A stretch of 64,000 nt of DNA. It comes from Sphingobium sp. WTD-1. GTDB lineage: Bacteria; Pseudomonadota; Alphaproteobacteria; Sphingomonadales; Sphingomonadaceae. How positions within the stretch are numbered: position 1 is the stretch's first letter; each line of letters starts with the position of its first letter. The stretch covers positions 2,232,001-2,296,000 of the forward strand of contig NZ_CP119127.1 of the NCBI RefSeq assembly GCF_030128825.1, given 5' to 3'. The notes under the pieces were generated by a model. That model worked only from the letters and a program-made list of their open reading frames with translations. It did not search any database and was not told where the DNA came from. A program made the translations under genes and the position numbers. Shown here one piece after another: positions 9,078 to 17,739 of this stretch.

Positions 9078-9171
9078 GGCGCGATCCTCTTCCCCTTTTG
9101 ACCGTCAGTTCGCGGCCAAGGGGGAAGGGGAGTCAATCGCGTGCCCGGTCATATCGACCGGGCGATGGCGC

Positions 9172-9963
9172 TTATTGCGCGGTCCAGCCGCCGTCGATCG
9201 AGAGATTGGCGCCGGTGATCTGGGCGGCGGCGTCGCTGCACAGGTAGAGGGCCGTGGCGGCGACCTGTTCGGCGGTAACGAACTGCTTGGTCGGCTGGCC
9301 GGCGAGCAGCACGTCGTTCATCACCTGCTCGCGGGTCATGTTCCGCGCCTTCATCGTGTCGGGAATCTGGTTTTCCACGAGTGGGGTCCAGACATAGCCG
9401 GGCGAGATGCAGTTGGCGGTGATGCCGAAGGTGGCGACTTCCAGCGCGACCGTCTTGGTGAAGCCGTTGAGGCCGTGCTTGGCGGTTACATATGCGCTCT
9501 TGAAGGGCGAGGCGACCAGCGAATGGGCCGAGGCGGTCTGGATGATCCGGCCCCACTTCTTTTCCTTCATGTAAGGAATGGCAAGGCGCGTGGTGTGGAA
9601 GGCGGCGTTGAGATTCAGCGCGATGATGAGATCCCATTTGTCGAGCGGGAATTCCTCGACCGGGGCGACATGCTGCATGCCGGCATTGTTGATGAGGATG
9701 TCGATGCCGCCGAAGGCAGTGGCTGCTTCCTGCATCATCGCCTCGATCTGGTCGACCTTGGTCAGGTCATGGCCGCTGTAGAGCGCCTTGGCGCCCGAGA
9801 GGGCTTCAAGGCCGAGCCGTTCCTGCTCGATTCCGTCCGCGTCGCCAAAGCCGTTGATCACGACATTGGCGCCTTCGCCGGCCAGCGCCTTGGCATAGGC
9901 CAGGCCGATGCCCGAGGTGGAACCGGTGATCAGGGCGGTCTTGCCAGCGAGGGACTTGCTCAT
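9172..9963 (-). CDS. bdhA: 3-hydroxybutyrate dehydrogenase
   Basis: A 263-residue SDR. TGSTSGIG lies at 13-20, NNAG at 92-95 and the Ser145, Tyr158 and Lys162 catalytic set is complete. The segments NAGMQHVAPVEEFP, SAHSLVASPFKSAYV and ANCISPGYVWTPLVE are characteristic of D-3-hydroxybutyrate dehydrogenases, which convert 3-hydroxybutyrate to acetoacetate during polyhydroxybutyrate turnover. The start is set at 9963 by a GGAG site nine bases upstream. The ATG overlaps the stop codon of the patatin-like gene. This patatin-BdhA pairing is common in Alphaproteobacteria and links lipid or storage-polymer mobilisation to ketone-body metabolism. Confidence 0.9.
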   Translation of the reverse strand: MSKSLAGKTALITGSTSGIGLAYAKALAGEGANVVINGFGDADGIEQERLGLEALSGAKALYSGHDLTKVDQIEAMMQEAATAFGGIDILINNAGMQHVAPVEEFPLDKWDLIIALNLNAAFHTTRLAIPYMKEKKWGRIIQTASAHSLVASPFKSAYVTAKHGLNGFTKTVALEVATFGITANCISPGYVWTPLVENQIPDTMKARNMTREQVMNDVLLAGQPTKQFVTAEQVAATALYLCSDAAAQITGANLSIDGGWTAQ

Positions 9964-11138
9964 GCCATTTTCTCCTTGAGATGATCCGGCGCGTCGAGAT
10001 CGAAGGTCGCGCTCTTTCCGTCGAGAATGTTGCGGGCGATGAGGTCGCCCTTGTGCATCACTTCTTCCACCGCCTCGCGACCCTGGCTCCAATGGTCAAG
10101 CATGGTCGCGCGGGAAAATTCGAAATCCTTCGCGCCGCTTTCCCAGGCGCGGGTGCGGTAGATGAGGTGGACGATATTGACCGAGCCGCCATCGAGCATG
10201 TCGCGCAGCTTCTGCGCCTCCGGCCCGTCCTGTAGTTCGGGCGGCAACTTGTCGAGCAGCGCCTTGATCGCGCCATGTTCGCGGCGCAGGCGCAGATACT
10301 GGTCGGTCACCTGGCGGGTGCGGCTGCTATACTGAATGTCCTTCATGCGCGAATAGACATCGGTCATCTGCCGCGGCATCGGCCCTTCGGCCGGGAAGAG
10401 ATCGACCTGGAACACCAGCATGTCGTCGGTCTGGTGGTTGAGCACATGGGCGAGCGGGGTGTTGGAAACGATGCCGCCATCCCAATACCAGCGCCCATCG
10501 ATCTCGACCGGAGGCAGGCCGGGCGGCAGCGCGCCCGAGGCCATGATATGGCGTGCGTCGATGCGGGTATTGCCGCCTGGGCCGCGCGTGTCCCAATAGG
10601 CGAAATTGCCGCTTTCGACATCGACCGCGCCGATGGACAGGCGGACCGGGCCGTCATTGAGCAGATCCCAGTCGACGCAGGCGTCGAGCGTGTCCTTGAG
10701 CGGCGCGCTGTCATAGAAGCTGATCGCGCCGGCCGATCCTTCGGGCATCAGCGGCGCGGGCCACAGGCGCGGGCGGAACATGCCCGGCACGCCCAGGGTC
10801 GCGACCGTGCCGGCGGCCATCAGATGGGCGGCTTCGCGGATATGGTCTATTTCCGGCAGGATCATGTTGGGCATGCCGCCCGAGACGGTGAGCCAGAATT
10901 TCTTGAGCTGGCTGAGCCGACGGTGCGGCGGGTTGCCGGCGATGATGGCGGCATTGACCGCACCGATCGAGATGCCCGCGACCCAGCTGACATCGACCCC
11001 GAGCTCATCGAGCCGCTGATAGACGCCGGCCTGGAAGGAGCCGAGCGCGCCGCCCCCCTGCAACAGCAATGCGACTTCGCGGGGGAGGGGGAGGGGCGTG
11101 GTGGCGCGGCGGCGCAGTCGGGATTCGGTGTCGGCCAT
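9960..11138 (-). CDS. Patatin-like phospholipase (DUF3734 type)
   Basis: A 392-residue predicted acyl hydrolase. GGGALG at 28-33 is the oxyanion loop, GISIG at 55-59 holds nucleophile Ser57, and WYWDGG farther on supplies the dyad aspartate. The long C-terminal part with FQVDLFPAEGP and an arginine-rich helix fits the DUF3734 extension found beside bdhA in many Alphaproteobacteria. It may act on membrane phospholipids or on granule-associated lipid; which one is not known. An ATG 11 codons upstream (11171) is an alternative start. The 3' end overlaps bdhA by ATGA, indicating coupled translation. Confidence 0.85.
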   Translation of the reverse strand: MADTESRLRRRATTPLPLPREVALLLQGGGALGSFQAGVYQRLDELGVDVSWVAGISIGAVNAAIIAGNPPHRRLSQLKKFWLTVSGGMPNMILPEIDHIREAAHLMAAGTVATLGVPGMFRPRLWPAPLMPEGSAGAISFYDSAPLKDTLDACVDWDLLNDGPVRLSIGAVDVESGNFAYWDTRGPGGNTRIDARHIMASGALPPGLPPVEIDGRWYWDGGIVSNTPLAHVLNHQTDDMLVFQVDLFPAEGPMPRQMTDVYSRMKDIQYSSRTRQVTDQYLRLRREHGAIKALLDKLPPELQDGPEAQKLRDMLDGGSVNIVHLIYRTRAWESGAKDFEFSRATMLDHWSQGREAVEEVMHKGDLIARNILDGKSATFDLDAPDHLKEKMA

Positions 11139-11210
11139 GTCGCACTGCAATATAGGTTTTGGTCCGGCCATTCCAACTTAATGTCTCGTAACAAACTCGT
11201 TCCTGTCGAT

Positions 11211-11236
11211 GGAACGTGCATCGCCGGCGGATGGTT
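11211..11236 (+). promoter_or_regulatory. Candidate EcfG-type promoter before the zinc metallopeptidase gene
   Basis: GGAAC at 11211-11215 is followed after 17 bases by GGTT at 11233-11236. The general stress sigma factor EcfG of Alphaproteobacteria recognises GGAAC, 16-17 bases, CGTT. The -35 match is perfect and the -10 differs at its first base. The predicted start site would leave a leader of about 45 bases before the GTG at 11291. Single-site pattern match only. Confidence 0.3.
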
Positions 11237-11290
11237 TGCAGCCAGCCGGTTATGCAGTAGGCACGGGAACAGGATGCGAGGGAGGCCAGG

Positions 11291-12184
11291 GTGCGGCTCG
11301 ACGACGAACAGGAAAGCAGCAATTTCGAGGTGCAGGACGGACGCGGCGGCGGCTTTGGCGGCGGCGGCGGGATGGGCGGTCTGGGATTGCTGCTGCCGCT
11401 GATCGGCAGTCGCTTCGGCTGTGGCGGCATCGTCGTGGTGCTGATCATCCTGGCGGTGATGGGCGTCAATCCGCTGAGCCTGCTGGGCGGCGGTGGCGGC
11501 GTGCAGCAGCAGGCGCCGCAGAGCGCGCCAACAGGCAGCCAGGATGCGAGCAAGCTGACCGAGATCCAGCATTGGTCGTTGAAGGTGCTGGGATCGACCG
11601 AGCGGGTCTGGGGCCAGATATTCAAGGAAGCCGGCCAGACCTATCAGCCGACCATCCTGTCCTTCTATGCGCAGAGCGGCACGTCGGGCTGTGGCGCGGC
11701 ACAGAGCGCGATGGGGCCATTTTACTGCCCGAACGACCAGAAGGTCTATCTCGACACCGATTTCTTCACCGAATTGCGCGACCGCTTCGGCGCGCCGGGC
11801 GATTTCGCGCAGGCCTATGTGATCGCGCATGAGGTAGGCCATCATGTCCAGGATCTGGAAGGCACGCTGGGTCAGGTGAACCAGCAGCAGCGCCGCGTCA
11901 GCGAGGCGCAGGGCAATGCGTTGCAGGTGAAGGTGGAGCTGCAGGCGGACTGCTATGCTGGCGTCTGGGCCAAGCGCACCGGGCTGATGGAAGCGGGCGA
12001 CCTGGAAGAGGGGATGAAGGCGGCGCAATCGATCGGCGACGATACACTGCAGAAATCGGCCGGGCGCCGGCCGGTGCCCGAAAGCTTCACCCACGGCACC
12101 AGTGAGCAGCGCATGAGCTGGCTGCGAAAGGGGCTGGACAGTGGCGATCCGGCCCAGTGCGATACGTTCAAGGGGACGCTGTAG
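11291..12184 (+). CDS. YpfJ-type neutral zinc metallopeptidase
   Basis: A 297-residue membrane-anchored protein of the neutral zinc metallopeptidase family. A glycine-rich N terminus is followed by a transmembrane segment at about 44-60. HEVGHH at 180-185 is the HExxH zinc site, and QADCYAGVWA about 40 residues later fits the third-ligand region. Four cysteines flank the catalytic part. The start is GTG at 11291, fixed by a GGAGG site at 11281-11285. It faces the patatin gene across a shared promoter region. Substrates of this family are not established; periplasmic proteolysis is the usual suggestion. Confidence 0.85.
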   Translation: MRLDDEQESSNFEVQDGRGGGFGGGGGMGGLGLLLPLIGSRFGCGGIVVVLIILAVMGVNPLSLLGGGGGVQQQAPQSAPTGSQDASKLTEIQHWSLKVLGSTERVWGQIFKEAGQTYQPTILSFYAQSGTSGCGAAQSAMGPFYCPNDQKVYLDTDFFTELRDRFGAPGDFAQAYVIAHEVGHHVQDLEGTLGQVNQQQRRVSEAQGNALQVKVELQADCYAGVWAKRTGLMEAGDLEEGMKAAQSIGDDTLQKSAGRRPVPESFTHGTSEQRMSWLRKGLDSGDPAQCDTFKGTL

Positions 12185-12190
12185 GCGCGA

Positions 12191-12502
12191 TCAATGTTCG
12201 GCGTTGGGGGAGCCTGGCGGGGGCGAGCCCGCCGACCCCGGACTGACGGACGCGGCCGTGTCCAGCGGCGGCATGATGCTCGGCTGGCCGGCATCGGCCA
12301 TGGGCTCCCCCGAGGACGGGGCGGCAAAGTCCTGCGGCGCACTGGGGGCGACGGGTGGAGGTGGCGGCGCAACCGGCGTGGCGACCGGCTGTGCTTCGCT
12401 AGACTGGGGAAGCGGCTGGTGATGCGGTGCGAAATTCTGCAGCGCCAGGACGATCATCGGTGCGACCACCAGCGTGCCGCCGGCAAAGACCTTATACATC
12501 AT
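12191..12502 (-). CDS. Short anchored proline/alanine-rich protein
   Basis: A 103-residue protein beginning MMYKVFAGGTLVVAPMIVLA, one hydrophobic helix that would act as a signal anchor, followed by about 80 residues rich in Pro, Ala and Ser with no predicted fold. The second methionine is an equally good start. GC-rich third positions support coding. It converges on the metallopeptidase gene, whose stop lies 6 bases away, and lies downstream of the NepR-like gene on the same strand, separated by 85 bases with a weak 6-bp hairpin (AGACAT/ATGTCT). Function unknown. Confidence 0.5.
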   Translation of the reverse strand: MMYKVFAGGTLVVAPMIVLALQNFAPHHQPLPQSSEAQPVATPVAPPPPPVAPSAPQDFAAPSSGEPMADAGQPSIMPPLDTAASVSPGSAGSPPPGSPNAEH

Positions 12503-12587
12503 CGACTGACCCGCATTCCTGCCTAGAAAATGGAAAGAGATTCGGGCCTTAACGGCAAGACATGAAAAAATGTCTGCGCTTTATTGG

Positions 12588-12779
12588 TTAATGCTGATCA
12601 AGCTTCGCCAACAGCGCCAGCATGTCGTCCGGCAGAGTGTCGCGCTGCGCGGAGAAGCTGGACCGCAGCGCCTTGCCCACGCCCTCATAGGGCAGGGGCA
12701 GGGCGACGTTGACGACTCGGGCACCGCCGCCGTCCTGTCCCGGTGCCGATCGGCCAAGAGGTTTGCGCTGCATTTCCAT
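12588..12779 (-). CDS. nepR: NepR-like anti-sigma factor (orphan)
   Basis: A 63-residue frame. Its C-terminal half reads YEGVGKALRSSFS then TLPDDMLALLAKLDQH, matching the NepR core pattern (I/VGxxLRxxY/F, a linker, then LPxxxxxLLxxLD) that wraps around EcfG and blocks it until PhyR-P sequesters NepR. Third positions are strongly GC in this part, as in real genes here. Unlike the usual nepR-ecfG arrangement, no ecfG follows and no phyR is adjacent; glnE diverges upstream. A longer start at 12797 would add six residues. An EcfG-type promoter overlaps the start region. Family call is from recalled pattern, not a profile search. Confidence 0.6.
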   Translation of the reverse strand: MEMQRKPLGRSAPGQDGGGARVVNVALPLPYEGVGKALRSSFSAQRDTLPDDMLALLAKLDQH

Positions 12780-12788
12780 GAGAGACAG

Positions 12789-12813
12789 AACGGCCATGTA
12801 AGCCAAAAGTTTC
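12789..12813 (-). promoter_or_regulatory. EcfG-type promoter of the NepR-like gene
   Basis: On the reverse strand GAAAC (12813-12809) is followed by 16 bases and CGTT (12792-12789). Consensus is GGAAC, 16-17 bases, CGTT, so one base differs in the -35. Transcription would begin about 10 bases on, almost at the ATG of 12779, implying a very short or absent leader. Auto-activation of nepR by EcfG is the known pattern in this bacterial group, which supports both calls mutually. Confidence 0.4.
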
Positions 12814-12865
12814 TGGATTTCGTCGCATTCGGACGCGATATCGCCGTCAACAAGGAGACGGAAGC

Positions 12866-15559
12866 GTGACGGACTGGATCGACCTGGAAGCGCGGATACG
12901 CGCGCATTCGCCATTTCTGGCGCGGCAAATGGACCGCTATCCGGCCGTCGTCGCGCTGCTGGCTGCGGGCGATTTCGACGCGGCGATGGCGGCGGCGCAG
13001 GTGCAGGGCCTGCCAGAGGATGGGGTGGCCAAATCGCTGCGGCGGCGGCGCGGGGCAATCGCGCTAGTGACGGCGGCGGCGGACCTGGCCGGGGCCTGGG
13101 ACATGGACCGGGTGACGCGCACCCTGTCCGACTTTGCCGACCAGGCGCTGGCGGAGGCGCTGGCGGCAACCTTTGCCGAACGCTATCCCGATGCCCTGCC
13201 GCAGGGCTTCGTCGTGCTGGCGCTGGGCAAGCACGGCAGCCGGGAACTCAATTATTCGTCCGATATCGACCCGATCCTGCTCTATGACCCCACCACCCTG
13301 CCACATGGCGAGCGGGAGGATGTGGCGGACGCGGCGGTACGGATCGGCCGGCGGGTCAGCGAGATACTGAACGCGCGCGATGGCGACGGCTATGTCTTCC
13401 GCGTCGACCTGCGGCTGCGGCCGTCGCCCGAAGCCACGCCGATCGCGCTGCCGGTGGAGGCGGCAATCGGCTATTATGAATCGACCGCGATGGGCTGGGA
13501 ACAGGCGGCCTTCATCCGCGCCCGGCCGGCGGCGGGTGACATGGCGCTGGGCGATTATTTCCTGCGCCAGATCCGCCCCTTCGTGTGGCGACGCAGCCTG
13601 GACTTCGGCGCGATCGATGCGATCACCGATATCAGCCGGCGCATCCGCGACCATTATGCGCAGGGGCAGGCATTCGGGCCGGGCTATGACCTGAAGCGCG
13701 GGCGCGGCGGCATTCGCGAGGTGGAGTTTTTCGCCCAGGTTCATCAGCTGATCCATGGCGGGCGCGACCCGTCATTGCGGTCGGGCCATACGCGCACGGC
13801 GCTGCGCGCCTTGGCGGCGGCGGGCGTGATCGAGGCGGAGGTAGCCGCGCGGCTGGACGAGGCTTATGTCCTGTTCCGCACGATCGAGCATCGACTGCAG
13901 ATGGTCGAGGATCGCCAGACCCATGAATTGCCCAAGAATCCGGACTCGCTGGACAATGTCGCGCGCTTGCACGGCCTGGCGGACGGGGCGGCGCTGCTGG
14001 ACCTGTTGCGGCCCCATGTCGAATGGGTTGGCGCCAATTATGACCGGCTGACCGCCGCGCCCGACGATGGCAGCCTGTCGCATGACGAGGACAGACTGAA
14101 GGCGCAGCTCAAGGAGATGGGCTTTGCCGATGCCGACTGGGCGGCGGCGCGGCTGCTCCATTGGCGCGACGGCACGATCCGCTCGCTGCGCAGCGGGGCG
14201 TCGCGCGAGGCGCTGGAGCGGCTGTTGCCGGTGCTGATGCCCGCGATCGCCGCCGCGCCCGATCCGGGGCGGGCGCTCAACCGGCTGGACGACATGATCG
14301 GCCGGCTGCCGAGCGCGATCAATTTCTTCAAGCTGCTGGGCGCGCGACCGGGGCTGGTCGAACTGCTGGCCGAGATATTGAGCCATGCGCCCGCGCTGGC
14401 CGATGTGCTGAGCCGCCGGGTCGAACTGCTCGAAGGGCTCATCGACGCGTCGGCCTTCGATCCCGTGCCGCCGGTCGATGTCCTGGCGCAGCAATTTTCC
14501 GCGCTGGAGGCGGGCGAGGATTATCAGGCGCTGCTCGACCGGGTGCGGCAGCGGGTGAATGATCGCCGCTTTGCGCTGGGCGTGCAGATCGTGCGCGGTG
14601 GCGATCCGCTGGAGGCCGGGCGCGGCTATGGCCGGGTGGCGGAGGCGGCGATCGAGGCGCTGGCGGGCGCCACCGTGGCCGAGTTCGAGAGCGCGCATGG
14701 CAAGGTGCCGGGCGGCGAGATGGTGATCCTGGCGCTGGGGCGGATGGGTGGCGGGGTGCTGACCCATGCGTCGGACCTGGACCTGGTCTATCTCTTCACC
14801 GGCGATTTCCTGGCGGAATCGGACGGGGCGCGGCCACTGGGCGCGACCCAATATTTCAACCGCCTGGGCCAGCGGATCACCAATGCGCTGTCGGTGTCGA
14901 CGGCGGCGGGGCCGCTTTATGAGGTGGATACGCGGCTGCGGCCGTCGGGCGCGCAGGGGCTGCTGGCGGTCAGCCTCGACAGTTTCGCTAAATATCAGCG
15001 CGAGGAGGCCTGGACCTGGGAGCATCTGGCGCTCACGCGGGCGCGGCCGGTATTCGGATCGGCGCAGGCGCGTAGCGCGCTGGAGGCGATCCTGACCGAG
15101 ACGCTGCAGCGTCCGCGCGATTTCGACGAACTGGCACGGCAGGCGGTGAAGATGCGCGGCGACATTGCCCGGCACAAGCCGCCGGCAAGCGAGTTGGACG
15201 TCAAGCTGGTGCCCGGCGGGCTGGTCGACATCGAGTTCCTGATCCACATCAGCCAGTTCCATTATCGCCTGGGTTTCGACCCGGATCTGGGCGAGGCGCT
15301 GGCCGAGCTGGTGGCGGCCGGCCATCTGCCCGCCGAGCTGATCCCGGCGCAGGAGCTGATCACCCGCTTCCTGATCGTGTCGCGGCTGGTATCGCCCAAG
15401 TCGACCGAGCCGCCGGAGGCGACCCGGCCGCTGGTGGCGCGGGCCTGTGGCGCGGCCGATTGGGACGCGCTGCTTGAAAGCTATGCCAAGGCCCGGCAAA
15501 GCGTCGGCGACGCATGGCGCGCGCTGGCCGCGCCCTATCAGGAGGATCAAGATGCTTGA
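12866..15559 (+). CDS. glnE: Bifunctional glutamine synthetase adenylyltransferase/adenylyl-removing enzyme
   Basis: An 897-residue protein with two nucleotidyltransferase domains. The first has GKHGSRELNYSSDID at 121-135 and the second a matching block with GRMGGGVLTHASDLD at about 625-639; each carries the SDxD metal-binding pair. GlnE adds AMP to glutamine synthetase when nitrogen is plentiful and removes it when scarce, under PII control. Length is normal for the alphaproteobacterial enzyme. The start is GTG at 12866, placed by AAGGAG about eight bases upstream. The 3' end overlaps bcp by eight bases, so the two are probably coexpressed. Confidence 0.95.
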   Translation: MTDWIDLEARIRAHSPFLARQMDRYPAVVALLAAGDFDAAMAAAQVQGLPEDGVAKSLRRRRGAIALVTAAADLAGAWDMDRVTRTLSDFADQALAEALAATFAERYPDALPQGFVVLALGKHGSRELNYSSDIDPILLYDPTTLPHGEREDVADAAVRIGRRVSEILNARDGDGYVFRVDLRLRPSPEATPIALPVEAAIGYYESTAMGWEQAAFIRARPAAGDMALGDYFLRQIRPFVWRRSLDFGAIDAITDISRRIRDHYAQGQAFGPGYDLKRGRGGIREVEFFAQVHQLIHGGRDPSLRSGHTRTALRALAAAGVIEAEVAARLDEAYVLFRTIEHRLQMVEDRQTHELPKNPDSLDNVARLHGLADGAALLDLLRPHVEWVGANYDRLTAAPDDGSLSHDEDRLKAQLKEMGFADADWAAARLLHWRDGTIRSLRSGASREALERLLPVLMPAIAAAPDPGRALNRLDDMIGRLPSAINFFKLLGARPGLVELLAEILSHAPALADVLSRRVELLEGLIDASAFDPVPPVDVLAQQFSALEAGEDYQALLDRVRQRVNDRRFALGVQIVRGGDPLEAGRGYGRVAEAAIEALAGATVAEFESAHGKVPGGEMVILALGRMGGGVLTHASDLDLVYLFTGDFLAESDGARPLGATQYFNRLGQRITNALSVSTAAGPLYEVDTRLRPSGAQGLLAVSLDSFAKYQREEAWTWEHLALTRARPVFGSAQARSALEAILTETLQRPRDFDELARQAVKMRGDIARHKPPASELDVKLVPGGLVDIEFLIHISQFHYRLGFDPDLGEALAELVAAGHLPAELIPAQELITRFLIVSRLVSPKSTEPPEATRPLVARACGAADWDALLESYAKARQSVGDAWRALAAPYQEDQDA

Positions 15560-16013
15560 ACAGGGAGCGATGCTGCCCGAGGTGGCGCTGAAAGATGCGG
15601 ATGGCGTGGACTTCAGTTTGGCGCGCTATCGCGGCAAGCCGGTGGTGGTCTATTTCTATCCCAAGGCGGACACGCCCGGCTGCACCAGCGAGGCGAAGGA
15701 CTTCACCGAACTGGCGAACGAATTCGCGGCGCTCGGCGTGGCGGTGGTCGGCGTGTCGAAGGACAAGCCGGCAAAGCTCAAGAAGTTCGGCGACAAATAT
15801 GGGCTGGCGGTGACGCTGGCGTCGGACGAGCCAGGCACGGCCTGTGAGGCGTTCGGCACCTGGGTCGAAAAGTCGCTCTATGGCCGCCAATATATGGGGA
15901 TCGCGCGGGCGACCTTCCTGGCGGACGGCGACGGCAAGGTCGAGCGGGTCTGGCCCAAGGTGAAGGTCAAGGGCCATGCCGCCGAGGTGCTGGAGGCGGC
16001 GAAGGCGCTTTGA
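15552..16013 (+). CDS. bcp: Thioredoxin-dependent peroxiredoxin, BCP/PrxQ family
   Basis: A 153-residue peroxiredoxin that reduces hydrogen and organic peroxides. The peroxidatic Cys44 sits in KADTPGCTSEAKDF, with the conserved Pro and Thr before it. The resolving cysteine found five residues later in many BCPs is absent here; another cysteine in GTACEAFG could play that role or the enzyme may work as a one-cysteine type. GGAGG precedes the ATG at 15552. The gene overlaps glnE at its start and the DUF455 gene at its end, suggesting one transcript. Confidence 0.9.
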   Translation: MLEQGAMLPEVALKDADGVDFSLARYRGKPVVVYFYPKADTPGCTSEAKDFTELANEFAALGVAVVGVSKDKPAKLKKFGDKYGLAVTLASDEPGTACEAFGTWVEKSLYGRQYMGIARATFLADGDGKVERVWPKVKVKGHAAEVLEAAKAL

Positions 16014-16819
16014 CCTTGCCACCTGCCATCGATTCCGTGGGCGCGGGGTGCGCCCATGTGCTGACCATTGCCGACCCGACCGCCAAGCTGATGGCGGCGC
16101 GGGCGGTGGCGCGTCGCTGGCGGCTGGGACGGCTGGCGCATCGGTTCGACACAGTGATGCCCGACCGGCCGGCCCGGCCCGATGCACCCGAACTGCTGCC
16201 GCCGGGGCAAATGCCCAAGCGCAGCAAGATGGGTACGGATCGCGGGCGGATCGCGATGCTGCACGCACTGGCCCATATCGAGTTTGTCGCGATCGACCTG
16301 GCGTTCGACCTGATCGGGCGGTTCGGCGGCGAATTTCCGGCGGGCTTCACCGACGAATGGATGCGGGTCGGCGCGGACGAGGCGATGCATTTCGCGCTGC
16401 TCGACCGGCGGCTGCGGCAGTTGGGCAGCCATTATGGCGCGCTGCCGGCGCATGACGGGCTGTGGCAGGCGGCGAGCGAGACGGCGGGCGATGCGCTGGC
16501 CCGGCTGGCGGTGGTGCCAATGGTGCTGGAGGCCCGCGCGCTGGATATCACACCGTCCACGATCGCGCGGTTCGAAGGGGTGGGCGACCATATATCCGCG
16601 AAGATGTTGCAGCGGATTATGACGGATGAGATTCGCCATGTGTCGGCGGGGACGACATGGTTCAACCAGGCGACGAACCGATTGGGGCTAGACCCCGTCA
16701 AACATTACCAAATCCTTGTGAAACGCCATTTTCGGGGGAGCGTTAAGCCACCGTTCAACGACTCGGCGCGTCGGCAGGCCGGTTTGACGCGGGATTTCTA
16801 CGACGCGCTTGCAAGCTGA
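16010..16819 (+). CDS. DUF455 ferritin-like protein
   Basis: A 269-residue four-helix protein with a carboxylate/histidine set suited to a di-metal site: His89 and Glu91 (AHIE), Glu124/His127 (DEAMH), Glu174, and Glu207/His210 (DEIRH). This is the ferritin-like pattern of DUF455. Function is unknown; oxidase or hydroxylase chemistry is possible. The open frame begins with TTG overlapping the bcp stop (TTGA), preceded by GAAGG, so coupled translation from TTG is likely, though a later start cannot be excluded. Third in a glnE-bcp-DUF455 cluster. Confidence 0.75.
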   Translation: MTLPPAIDSVGAGCAHVLTIADPTAKLMAARAVARRWRLGRLAHRFDTVMPDRPARPDAPELLPPGQMPKRSKMGTDRGRIAMLHALAHIEFVAIDLAFDLIGRFGGEFPAGFTDEWMRVGADEAMHFALLDRRLRQLGSHYGALPAHDGLWQAASETAGDALARLAVVPMVLEARALDITPSTIARFEGVGDHISAKMLQRIMTDEIRHVSAGTTWFNQATNRLGLDPVKHYQILVKRHFRGSVKPPFNDSARRQAGLTRDFYDALAS

Positions 16820-16928
16820 GCGGCGATTTGCAGTCTGCATCCAGCGGGGGCGATCCAGGTCGCCATTTTATTGAACATGGGGAACCCACGAGAGGCAAAA
16901 GCCTTCGCGGGCATAAGTCGGGGTCGGC

Positions 16929-17657
16929 ATGTTGATTCTTCGTACTGTGAATGCGCTGGGTGCGCGTTGGTTCCAATCGGCCAGCAAGACGGCCAAGATT
17001 TTCGGGATGGTCGGCATGGTAGGCGTGATGTGCGCCGCAGCCCCGGCTAACGCCAAGGATGAAGATGATCCTTATGGCGATGCATCGGAAATCAACACCA
17101 GCGCGCTCGGCCCGGCCGATGTCGGCTTCTCGAACATCTTCTCCAGCCTGCAGCGCATGGACGGCAACGCCAAGACGGCAGCCTATATCCCCTCGGGCCG
17201 CCCGGTCGAAAAGCTGTCGCTGACCTCGAACTTCGGCGTGCGTTCCGACCCGTTCAACCGCAGCGCCCGCATGCACAAGGGCATCGATATTCCGGGGCCC
17301 ATCGGCACCCCGATCCACGCGACCGCCGACGGCATCATCAGCCGCGCCGGCTGGGCCAGCGGTTATGGCAACCTGGTCCAGATCTCGCACGGCAACGGCA
17401 TGGAAACCCGCTACGGCCATATGTCGAAGCTGCTGGTTGCGCCCAACAGCTATGTTCATCGCGGCCAGGTGATCGGCCTGATGGGGTCGACCGGCCGTTC
17501 GACCGGCAGCCACCTCCATTATGAAGTCCGCGTCGATGGCGCGGCGATCAACCCGATCCCGTTCGTCGCCGGTCCCGATTATCTGATCGCGATGAACACC
17601 AAGCCGCCGGTCGCCATGGGCGGCCCGACCAAGGCGGACGAAAAGGCCGTCGACTGA
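16929..17657 (+). CDS. M23-family (LytM) peptidase
   Basis: A 242-residue exported protein. A hydrophobic leader ends near PANA (residue 42). The zinc site is complete: His116 and Asp120 in HKGID, and His195/His197 in SHLHYE, with GYGNLVQISHGNG and YGHMSKL between them. Enzymes of this type cut peptide cross-links in peptidoglycan, while some degenerate relatives only activate amidases; the intact metal ligands favour an active endopeptidase. The gene stands alone and is followed by a strong terminator. Confidence 0.9.
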   Translation: MLILRTVNALGARWFQSASKTAKIFGMVGMVGVMCAAAPANAKDEDDPYGDASEINTSALGPADVGFSNIFSSLQRMDGNAKTAAYIPSGRPVEKLSLTSNFGVRSDPFNRSARMHKGIDIPGPIGTPIHATADGIISRAGWASGYGNLVQISHGNGMETRYGHMSKLLVAPNSYVHRGQVIGLMGSTGRSTGSHLHYEVRVDGAAINPIPFVAGPDYLIAMNTKPPVAMGGPTKADEKAVD

Positions 17658-17684
17658 TCGGCCGCTTTTGATCACGACTTTTCC

Positions 17685-17718
17685 AAAGCCCCGGCGCCCA
17701 TGGGTTGCCGGGGCTTTT
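17685..17718 (+). terminator. Rho-independent terminator after the M23 peptidase
   Basis: A perfect 11-bp stem (AAAGCCCCGGC paired with GCCGGGGCTTT) with an 11-base loop, followed by TTTTGC. It starts 28 bases after the stop codon. The A-rich left arm also gives a T run on the other strand, but no minus-strand gene ends here. Confidence 0.85.
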
Positions 17719-17739
17719 GCTTGATCCTATCTAGGCGCC

